From contig CAZPVD010000001.1 of NCBI GenBank assembly GCA_964589935.1, positions 1-64,000 of the forward strand: a DNA stretch of 64,000 nucleotides, in the 5' to 3' direction. The DNA is from VHCN01 sp964589935 (lineage in GTDB: Bacteria > Verrucomicrobiota > Verrucomicrobiia > Limisphaerales > VHCN01). The translations under genes were made by a program, and so were the position numbers. Shown piece by piece: positions 1 through 6,803 of the stretch. The stretch's first letter is position 1; each line of letters opens with the position of its first letter. The notes beneath the pieces were generated by a model. That model saw only the letters and a list, made by a program, of their open reading frames with translations. It ran no database searches and was not told where the DNA came from.

Positions 1-442
<442 letters not shown>

Positions 443-533
443 AAAAATGAAATGCGCAACTGGCTGTAATTTTAGCTCTGCTTATCTGTGTGTAGTTTTC
501 ATGGAACGCGAGTCCTTATCGCTCATTGATTTT

Positions 534-646
534 TTGGTGGTAACAAAGTTGTGGCCCGACCCGTTCCCATTCCGAACACGGCCGTCAAACGCAGCATTGC
601 CGATGGTAGTGGTTGTATAGCTTCCGCGAGAGTAGGTTGCCGCCTA
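534..646 (+). rRNA. 5S ribosomal RNA
   Basis: The conserved 5S core is visible: CCCATTCCGAACACGG near 567-582, GCCGATGGTAGTGG near 599-612 and GCGAGAGTAGG near 626-636. Helix I forms between 536-544 (GGTGGTAAC) and 636-644 (GTTGCCGCC), nine pairs including two G-U. It follows the 23S tail by about 90 bases, the usual 23S-5S order. The exact ends are inferred from helix I. Confidence 0.93.
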
Positions 647-655
647 TTTTTATAA

Positions 656-691
656 CATGGCCGAGCCGAATGGTTCGGCCATGTTTGTTTT
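656..691 (+). terminator. Rho-independent terminator of the rRNA operon
   Basis: A nine-base stem (CATGGCCGA, 656-664, with TCGGCCATG, 675-683) is followed by a T-rich run TTTGTTTT (684-691). It lies ten bases after the 5S end, where an rrn terminator is expected. No gene is seen between it and hisF at 818. Confidence 0.85.
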
Positions 692-817
692 AAGGGGAAA
701 AGTCGGCCTGAACAACAACAGCAGCATAAGGGCGCTGTCATTAAAGTTGCATCCTGTAGAAAAACCGGTAACCTTCTTAATTCAAATACGCACATCTTAT
801 AGTAAGTTAGATCGGCA

Positions 818-1591
818 ATGCTTTCCAAACGCGTCATTCCTTGTTTGGATGTCCATGATGGTAGGGTGACCAGGGGCGTCCAGTTCGGCCGCGCTGAAGC
901 GGGGCAGTTGCATGATGTCGGGGATCCGGTTGAACTCGCCGTCCGTTACAACGAACAGCGTGCCGACGAGATGGTCTTCTTCGACATTACGGCCAGCGCG
1001 CACGGACGCGCCAGTATGGTGGATGTCATTGGCCGCGCTGCTGATCAGTGTTTCATGCCCCTTACCGTCGGCGGCGGCATCCGCACCCTTGATGACATGC
1101 ACACCATGCTGAAGGCCGGAGCCGACAAGGTAAGCATCAACACCTCCGCCATCTCCAGTCCGAATCTTATCCGCGCAGGAGCGGAAAAATTTGGCAGCCA
1201 GTGTATCGTCGTCTCAATAGATGCCAAGAATGTCGGCCCGGACCGATGGGAAGTCTTCACACACGGAGGCCGTAGGGCGACCGGGCTTGATGCTGTCGCA
1301 TGGGCGACACAAGCAGTTTCCCTTGGCGCTGGGGAGATTGTTCTAAACAGCATTGACGCCGACGGCACCAAAACTGGCTTTGATCTTGTTATCACGCGCC
1401 GCATCAGCGAGGCGGTGGGGGTGCCGGTTGTCGCAAGCGGCGGCGCAGGCAAATTGGAACACATGGCCGATGTGCTGATTGAAGGCAGGGCCGATGCGGT
1501 GCTGGCCGCCAGCATCTTCCATTTTGGCGAATACACTGTTTCCGACGTCAAACGTTTCCTTGCTTCAAAAAACATTCCTGTCCGTCTATGA
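818..1591 (+). CDS. hisF: Imidazole glycerol phosphate synthase, cyclase subunit HisF
   Basis: This 257-residue protein is the (beta/alpha)8 cyclase subunit of IGP synthase. It takes ammonia from HisH and converts PRFAR to imidazole glycerol phosphate and AICAR in histidine synthesis. The family signature is clear: the N-terminal IPCLDVHDGR places the catalytic Asp at residue 11, the second catalytic Asp is D135 in VSIDAKN, and the phosphate-binding loops appear as TVGGGIR near 83-89 and ASGGAGK. Length is normal for HisF. hisH and hisA are not adjacent, so the histidine genes are dispersed; hisI lies two genes downstream. The stop overlaps the next start by four bases (ATGA). No strong Shine-Dalgarno is visible upstream. 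Confidence 0.97.
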   Translation: MLSKRVIPCLDVHDGRVTRGVQFGRAEAGQLHDVGDPVELAVRYNEQRADEMVFFDITASAHGRASMVDVIGRAADQCFMPLTVGGGIRTLDDMHTMLKAGADKVSINTSAISSPNLIRAGAEKFGSQCIVVSIDAKNVGPDRWEVFTHGGRRATGLDAVAWATQAVSLGAGEIVLNSIDADGTKTGFDLVITRRISEAVGVPVVASGGAGKLEHMADVLIEGRADAVLAASIFHFGEYTVSDVKRFLASKNIPVRL

Positions 1592-1944
1592 CCGCCTTGC
1601 TTCACTCGCGCTGGCTGCCGATTGTATTGCTGACATGTTCATATGCCTTCATGACCTTCGCGTGGTATGGGCATCTCAAGTTCAAGCATCAGCCGCTCTG
1701 GCTTGTCGTGCTGGCGAGCTGGGGCATCGCATTTTTTGAGTATTGCCTGATGGTGCCGGCCAATCGCTGGGGTAACTCCGTTTTTTCCGCCACCCAACTG
1801 AAGATCGTGCAGGAAGTCATCACCGTTGTTGTGTTCATTGTGTTCGCTGCGGCCTATCTTGGCGAGCGTATCAAATGGAATCACCTCGCCGCATTTGTCT
1901 GCATTCTCGCAGCGGTCGGGTTCACCTTTCTGCCGAAGAATTAG
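1588..1944 (+). CDS. DUF486-family small membrane protein
   Basis: This 118-residue protein has four strongly hydrophobic segments, roughly residues 8-26, 37-54, 71-91 and 97-114. The pattern, with HLKF near residue 30, resembles DUF486, a four-helix family related to drug/metabolite transporters. Residues such as YCLMVPANRWG and LGERIKWNH fit that family. No function is established. Its start overlaps the hisF stop (ATGA), so the two are probably co-translated, but a metabolic link with histidine synthesis is not implied. Family assignment is from memory of sequence pattern. Confidence 0.85.
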   Translation: MTALLHSRWLPIVLLTCSYAFMTFAWYGHLKFKHQPLWLVVLASWGIAFFEYCLMVPANRWGNSVFSATQLKIVQEVITVVVFIVFAAAYLGERIKWNHLAAFVCILAAVGFTFLPKN

Positions 1945-2013
1945 ATTCTGACGTGGAAGCCGGTTTGATCTTTTGGCTCTGTATCTCCGTGCCGGCATGG
2001 CAATCTTTTCACC

Positions 2014-2403
2014 ATGAGCTTTTATGACAAATTGAAGTTCGACGCCAACGGCCTCATCCCGGCCATCGTGCAGGAACAGTCCACCGGCCGCGTGCTGATG
2101 ATGGCGTGGATGAACCGCACCTCGCTCGAAACGACCATCGCCACCGGCAGGACGCATTTCTGGAGCCGCTCGCGGCAGAAGTTCTGGATGAAAGGCGAGT
2201 CCAGCGGCCACGTGCAGGTGGTGAAGGACATCGCGTTCGACTGCGACGGCGACACGCTGCTCATCCAGGTCGAGCAGACCGGCGCGGCATGCCACGAGGG
2301 CTACAAGAGCTGCTTTTTCCGCAGCATCGAGGGCAAGGGCGAATCCTTCAAAACGACCGAGCCGCAGCTCGAAACGCCCGAGCAGATTTACGGGAAGAAA
2401 TGA
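2014..2403 (+). CDS. hisI: Phosphoribosyl-AMP cyclohydrolase HisI
   Basis: This 129-residue enzyme hydrolyses phosphoribosyl-AMP to ProFAR, the third step of histidine synthesis. Visible hallmarks are the N-terminal IPAIVQEQSTGRVLMMAWMN, the THFWSRSR segment, the metal-binding DCDGDTLL, and the cysteines in GAACHEGYKSCF that bind zinc in this family. It is monofunctional; the HisE pyrophosphohydrolase domain found fused in many bacteria is absent. It lies 69 bases after the DUF486 gene and is followed by a 519-base gene-free stretch holding a tandem array. Confidence 0.96.
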   Translation: MSFYDKLKFDANGLIPAIVQEQSTGRVLMMAWMNRTSLETTIATGRTHFWSRSRQKFWMKGESSGHVQVVKDIAFDCDGDTLLIQVEQTGAACHEGYKSCFFRSIEGKGESFKTTEPQLETPEQIYGKK

Positions 2404-2515
2404 CCCCCGTGGAAGGCCGCCAAAACGGGCTTCCAAACCGGCTTTTCCATCATTTCTTCGCAACTGGCTTGAATCAGCCTGTTAGATGATTTTTCGGGCC
2501 CGCAACGCCCCGGAA

Positions 2516-2912
2516 TGGCTGCGGATGAAGGCTGATTGGCGTCTAAAAGCCATTGATTGGCGTCATTCAACGGCTGAACGACATCGTAAAATGGCTGACG
2601 GACGCCAAGCGGCGACAGCGTGAGACCATAAAACCTCGAAGGACATCGCAGAATCGCTGCTTGGCGCGAATGATGGCCAAACCGCGCCAATAAATCATTG
2701 CGAGACATCCATCAGCGGCTGCGGGACGCCGCAAATTCATTGAGTGACATCGCAAACCGGCTGCGTGGCGCGGATGAAGGTGGCTTTGGCGTCATTCAGT
2801 CATTGCGAGACGCCAACCGGCCACCGCGCGAAACCGGAAGGTGACTGCGCGGCATCGAAGAAAGAGATTGGGACGCCGCGCCGCCGCTTGGCGACCATTC
2901 TTCACACGCCAA
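2516..2912. repeat. Degenerate 21-bp-period tandem array (array B, about 19 units)
   Basis: Between the hisI stop and the convergent isomerase stop the DNA divides into about 19 contiguous units of 21 bp, two of them 20 bp (2621-2640 and 2683-2702). Starting at 2516, units begin at 2537, 2558, 2579, 2600, 2621, 2641, 2662, 2683, 2703, 2724, 2745, 2766, 2787, 2808, 2829, 2850, 2871 and 2892. The start of each unit is best conserved, about NGRCRYC. The last seven bases are often GGCTGCG or CATTGCG and the middle varies. Similar units recur at a distance: those at 2558 and 2787 share their first 12 bases. There are no spacers. The rest of the stretch (2404-2515) shows no gene and no clear repeat. 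Function unknown. Confidence 0.85.
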
Positions 2913-2922
2913 CGCCGCCCGT

Positions 2923-3837
2923 TCACACATCGCAAATCTTCACCGCCTGATTCAGCGACGTGACCTTGTCGCGCAGCGGGATGAATTCCTGGCCGACGTA
3001 ACCTTTGTAGCCCGTCTCGGCGATGGCGCGCATGATGGGCGCGTAGTTGATCTCCTGCGAGTCGTCAATCTCGTTGCGGCCGGGCACGCCCGCGGTGTGA
3101 TAATGGGCGATGTAGTCCCTGTATTTCTTCAACCGCACGATCACGTCGCCGTGCATGATCTGCACGTGGTAGATGTCGAACAGCACCTTGACCCGCTCCG
3201 AGGCGACGCGCTTGATGATCTCGACGGTGCGCTCCATGTCATCACAGAAGTAGTCCGGATGCCCCTTCATCTCGATGTTCACGCGGGAGTTGAGCATTTC
3301 TAGGCAGAGCGTGACGTTCTTGTGTTCCGCGTGACCGGCGATTTTCTTCAATCCCTCGACCATGTTCTTGATGCCATCCTCGTCGGACAAACCGCGCCGG
3401 AAACCGGAGAAGGTGATCACCGCCGGGAAGCCCGCCGCCGCAGTCGCGTCAATGCGCTCTTCGAGAATCTTCAAACACTCCGCATGCTCCTCACGGTGTG
3501 CGAAGCCCTTGGCGAACCCGTGGCTGCCGGTAAGCGCGCAGACGAGCCCGTGCTGCTTGAGCACGGCGAATTTGTCCGGCGTCACCAGCTCGACCGAGCG
3601 CAGGCCCATCTTTACGCCGTTTGCTGCAAGTTCCTCGACCGTCATCGGCTTGAAGCACCACGGCACGACAGACTGGTTAATGCGGCCGTTTTTTACACGA
3701 TACAGTTCGGGTTCGGTTCCTCGCAGCATGATGGGTGCAACGGTTGCGGCCCCCGCGATGGCGGCGGCCTTGGCGAATGCCCGGCGCCGCGTGAAGGTGC
3801 GCCGCGCTGTGCGCGTCGAAGAAGCGTTCGTTTTCAT
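2923..3837 (-). CDS. Tat-exported sugar phosphate isomerase/epimerase family protein (TIM barrel)
   Basis: This 304-residue protein starts with an arginine-rich leader (TRRRAFAKAAAIAGAA near residues 16-31) resembling a twin-arginine signal, so it is probably exported folded. The rest fits the AP endonuclease 2 / xylose-isomerase-like TIM barrel family, with hydroxypyruvate isomerase as the nearest named relative. Likely metal and substrate residues sit in LCLEMLN, LFDIYHVQ, HYHTAG and VGQEF. Substrate is unknown. It is divergent from the beta-propeller gene at 3928 across 90 bases and converges on the tandem array. Confidence 0.85.
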   Translation of the reverse strand: MKTNASSTRTARRTFTRRRAFAKAAAIAGAATVAPIMLRGTEPELYRVKNGRINQSVVPWCFKPMTVEELAANGVKMGLRSVELVTPDKFAVLKQHGLVCALTGSHGFAKGFAHREEHAECLKILEERIDATAAAGFPAVITFSGFRRGLSDEDGIKNMVEGLKKIAGHAEHKNVTLCLEMLNSRVNIEMKGHPDYFCDDMERTVEIIKRVASERVKVLFDIYHVQIMHGDVIVRLKKYRDYIAHYHTAGVPGRNEIDDSQEINYAPIMRAIAETGYKGYVGQEFIPLRDKVTSLNQAVKICDV

Positions 3838-3927
3838 GGCTTCACGCGGAACATATTATTTTCGGCTTCCGGGTTTGAACGCCTTGACGTTACTCTACAC
3901 GCCGCTGAAATCCCAACTCAAAATCCG

Positions 3928-5208
3928 ATGAACACATTCGCCTCCCGCACCCTCACACTTGCCGCCGTGCTTGCGCTCGCGTCCGCCGCGCAGGCCGCGA
4001 ACTGGCCGCACTTCCGCGGGCCAAATTACAACGGCTCGACCGACGAGAAAAACCTCCCCGTGCAGTTCTCAAAGACCGAGGGCGTCGCGTGGAGCGCGGA
4101 CATGCCCGGCACGAGCGCGGCGACGCCGGTGATTTGGAACGACCACGTCTTCGTTTCTTCCGCCAACATGACGGAGCAGGCGATGTATGCATTTGCTTTT
4201 GACAGAAAGTCGGGCAAGCAACTTTGGTCGCACAAAGCCGGCGAAGGTTTGCGCAAGGACAACAACAGCACGTTCTCCGGACCGTCGCCCGTGACGGACG
4301 GCAAGGTCGTGGTGTTCTTCTACGGCAACGGCCCGCTTGTGGCGTATGATTCCGCCGGCAAGGAGTTGTGGTCGCGGAACCTTCAGACGGAATACGGCAA
4401 GCTCTCCGAGGGCTGGACGTTTTCCACCAGCCCTCTGCTTTACGGCGGCAAGCTCTACATGCAGGTGCTCCGCCGCGAGGACCCATATCTACTCGCGCTC
4501 GATCCGCAGACGGGGAAAAATCTCTGGAAGGTGACGCGAGACGGCAAGGCCGTGGCCGAGTCGCGCGACGGCTTCGCGTCGCCGGTGCCCATCGAATACA
4601 AGGGCCGCAAGGAAATCCTCATCGTCGGCTGCGACGATCTCACCGGACACGATCCCGAAACCGGCAAGGAACTCTGGCGCTGGGGCACGTGGAATCCCGA
4701 CCGTATCGGTCACTGGCGGCAGGTGCCGTCCCCGGCGTTTGCAGACGGCTACATTCTTGCCTGCGCACCGAAGCGCTCGCCCATCTACGCGATCAAGTGT
4801 GGCGGCAACGGCACGCTCGACGATTCGGCCATCGCGTGGCAGAGCGAGCCGCGCAGCCCGGTGTCCTCGGACGTGCCCACGCCGCTGACGTATCTCGGCG
4901 ACTTCTTCGTGCTGAGCGAGGGCGGCTCACTGTCGCGCGTCGAGCCGAAGACCGGCAAGGCCAAGTGGACGACGAAGGTGCAGAACAAAGGCGCGACGCA
5001 ATCTTCGCCGACCGGCGCGGATGGCAAAATTTATTTTCAGGACTTCGCGGGCCAGACGTTTGTGGTGAATGCAGAGGACGGAAAACTTCTCGCGACAAAT
5101 CCGATGGGCGAGGAACGTGACAACATGATTCGCGCGTCCATCGCGGTCGCGCACGGCCAGCTTTTCATCCGCACCAATTCCAAGCTATATTGCGTCGGCA
5201 AAAACTAG
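3928..5208 (+). CDS. Secreted PQQ-type beta-propeller repeat protein
   Basis: This 426-residue protein begins with a signal peptide (about residues 1-23, ending AQAA) followed by NWPHFRGP, typical of exported PQQ-like beta-propellers of the PVC group. Several tryptophan-docking repeats are visible, such as DRKSGKQLW, DPQTGKNLW, DPETGKELW and EPKTGKAKW. There is no evident quinoprotein dehydrogenase active site, so it may be a structural or sugar-binding propeller rather than an enzyme. The reading frame is open further upstream, but the ATG at 3928 is chosen because it directly precedes the signal peptide. clpS starts nine bases after its stop. Confidence 0.87.
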   Translation: MNTFASRTLTLAAVLALASAAQAANWPHFRGPNYNGSTDEKNLPVQFSKTEGVAWSADMPGTSAATPVIWNDHVFVSSANMTEQAMYAFAFDRKSGKQLWSHKAGEGLRKDNNSTFSGPSPVTDGKVVVFFYGNGPLVAYDSAGKELWSRNLQTEYGKLSEGWTFSTSPLLYGGKLYMQVLRREDPYLLALDPQTGKNLWKVTRDGKAVAESRDGFASPVPIEYKGRKEILIVGCDDLTGHDPETGKELWRWGTWNPDRIGHWRQVPSPAFADGYILACAPKRSPIYAIKCGGNGTLDDSAIAWQSEPRSPVSSDVPTPLTYLGDFFVLSEGGSLSRVEPKTGKAKWTTKVQNKGATQSSPTGADGKIYFQDFAGQTFVVNAEDGKLLATNPMGEERDNMIRASIAVAHGQLFIRTNSKLYCVGKN

Positions 5209-5217
5209 CCGCGCACG

Positions 5218-5637
5218 ATGGCAAACCAAGTCAGCGGATCCGATTCAACCGGGAGGGACGAGTTGCACGAGTCCCGCTTCGGATCACGGCGTCGGCCGTG
5301 TTCCGCGTTCCACGACGTTTCTGCCGCTTCTCCGGACGTGGCCGAGCCGCTGGTGCTTCCCGACATCAGCAAGGAGGAGAGAACTTTCGGCAAGACCGAT
5401 CTGGAACCGGCGTGGATCATCATCTGCTGGGATGACCCGGTGAATTTGATGGACTACGTCACGCATGTTTTTCAGGTCGTGTTCGGCTGGCAGAAGCAAA
5501 AGGCCGAGTATCACATGCTCCAAGTGCACAACAACGGCAAGAGTGTGCTGGCGCGCACCACGATGGAGGAGGCCGAGCATTACGTGCATCAGCTCCAGAA
5601 ATACAGCCTGCACGCCACCATGGAGCGCGAGTCGTGA
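5218..5637 (+). CDS. clpS: ATP-dependent Clp protease adaptor ClpS
   Basis: ClpS binds proteins with N-terminal Leu, Phe, Tyr or Trp and delivers them to ClpAP. The core (about residues 58-139) has the expected WDDPVNLMDYVTHVFQ segment, where the Asp-Asp-Pro loop contacts the N-degron, then MLQVHNNGKS with the conserved His, and EEAEHYVHQL. The protein is 139 residues, longer than the usual 85-110, because of a roughly 57-residue low-complexity N-terminus. A GTG near 5338 would give a shorter form, so the start is uncertain. Downstream lie DUF2017 and aat, which supplies ClpS substrates. Confidence 0.93.
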   Translation: MANQVSGSDSTGRDELHESRFGSRRRPCSAFHDVSAASPDVAEPLVLPDISKEERTFGKTDLEPAWIIICWDDPVNLMDYVTHVFQVVFGWQKQKAEYHMLQVHNNGKSVLARTTMEEAEHYVHQLQKYSLHATMERES

Positions 5638-6092
5638 AACTCCTCGAAAACCGCGCCGATGCGCTGCTGTTCCGGCTTGGCCGCCGCGAGCTGGGCTTGT
5701 TTCTCTACGTGCTTCAGGATTATCCGGCAAAACGCGTGAAACCGCCGAAGCTTACAAATATTGAACAAACCGGCTCGATGAAGGCCGCGCAAATGTTGCT
5801 CAAAGAATCCATCGCCGAGCACAGGCGCGAGAACGCCCGCCTGCTGCGCGAGTTTCTCGAATCGGGCAAGCAGATCGAACTCGTCGGAAATGTTTTCCAT
5901 CTCACTGTGCGCCGCGAGCAAGTCGAGTGGCTGCTCCAGGTGCTCAACGACCTGCGCGTCGGAAGCTGGGAGCGCCTCGGCTGCCCCGGCCCCGAAGAAT
6001 CGAAAGTGACCGAGGAAAATGCGCGCGACCATCTCATGCTCGACGTGGCGGGCGCGTTTCAATCGGCGCTGCTCGGCGCGCTCGACGGCTAG
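5634..6092 (+). CDS. DUF2017-family protein
   Basis: This 152-residue protein starts at a GTG overlapping the clpS stop (GTGA), so it is translationally coupled. It is predicted helical, with LFRLGRRELGLFLYVLQDYP near the N-terminus and a conserved-looking VRREQVEWLLQVLNDLRVGSWERLG segment split around residues 95-120. Placement directly after clpS is a known arrangement of DUF2017 in other phyla. A role in ClpS-dependent proteolysis is therefore plausible but not shown. Confidence 0.85.
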   Translation: MKLLENRADALLFRLGRRELGLFLYVLQDYPAKRVKPPKLTNIEQTGSMKAAQMLLKESIAEHRRENARLLREFLESGKQIELVGNVFHLTVRREQVEWLLQVLNDLRVGSWERLGCPGPEESKVTEENARDHLMLDVAGAFQSALLGALDG

Positions 6093-6095
6093 CGC

Positions 6096-6773
6096 ATGTC
6101 CCGCTTCGCGCCAGTCCAGCTCGACGACCGCCTTTGGTTTCCCGATCCGCGTGAGGCGGTCGCGCGCGGCCCGATGGCGGGACTCGTGGCGGTGGGCGGC
6201 GACCTCTCGCCCGAACGCCTGCTGCTCGCGTATCGCAGCGGGCTTTTCCCGTGGACCGCGCAGCCCGTGACGTGGTGGTCGCCCAACCCGCACGCGATTT
6301 TTGAGCTGGATGAATTTCACATTTCGCGAAGCCTTGCGCGGACCATCCGACGCGGTGTGTTTGAAGTCACTGTCAACAAAGCCTTCGCCGAAGTCATGCG
6401 CGGCTGTGCCCGGCCCGACCGTCCGGGCGGTTGGATCACGGAGGAATTCATCGAAGCCTACACGCGCCTGCACGCGCTCGGCCACGCGCACAGTGTTGAA
6501 TGCTGGAAGGACAGCGAACTTGCCGGCGGCATCTATGGCGTCGCCCTTGGTGGATTGTTCGCCGGCGAATCCATGTTTCACCGCGTCACCGACGCGTCAA
6601 AGATTGCGCTCGCGTCGCTCGTGCAACGCCTGCGTGAACGCGGCTTCGCGCTGTTCGACATTCAAATGGTAACGAACGCGACAGAACAACTCGGCGCTAT
6701 TGAAATCCGTCGCAGCGAATATCTGCGGCGGCTGGGAGACGCGGTGAAGCTGGACTGTAAGTTTGCCGGTTAG
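6096..6773 (+). CDS. aat: Leucyl/phenylalanyl-tRNA--protein transferase
   Basis: This 225-residue enzyme transfers Leu or Phe from aminoacyl-tRNA to the N-terminus of proteins beginning with Lys or Arg, creating ClpS-recognised N-degrons. Family motifs are clear: GLVAVGGDLSPERLL, GLFPWTAQPVTWWSPNP, AGGIYGVALGG followed by FAGESMF, and FALFDIQM. Length matches the family. It starts three bases after the DUF2017 stop. The clpS-DUF2017-aat operon puts N-degron generation and recognition together. Confidence 0.96.
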   Translation: MSRFAPVQLDDRLWFPDPREAVARGPMAGLVAVGGDLSPERLLLAYRSGLFPWTAQPVTWWSPNPHAIFELDEFHISRSLARTIRRGVFEVTVNKAFAEVMRGCARPDRPGGWITEEFIEAYTRLHALGHAHSVECWKDSELAGGIYGVALGGLFAGESMFHRVTDASKIALASLVQRLRERGFALFDIQMVTNATEQLGAIEIRRSEYLRRLGDAVKLDCKFAG

Positions 6774-6803
6774 GGCGATTCACGAGCTGCAAGGCCGCGG
6801 CAT

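Noticed and set aside
443..817. tRNA genes around the rRNA operon
   Set aside because: No cloverleaf with T-loop GGTTCRA or CCA end was found in the 23S-5S spacer or between the terminator and hisF.
2388..2755. Small minus-strand frames across array B
   Set aside because: They simply follow the repeat period, overlap each other in different frames and lack any domain or start signal.
3322..5208. A 628-residue beta-propeller protein starting at 3322
   Set aside because: The first 200 residues lie opposite the isomerase gene; a clean signal peptide begins at 3928.
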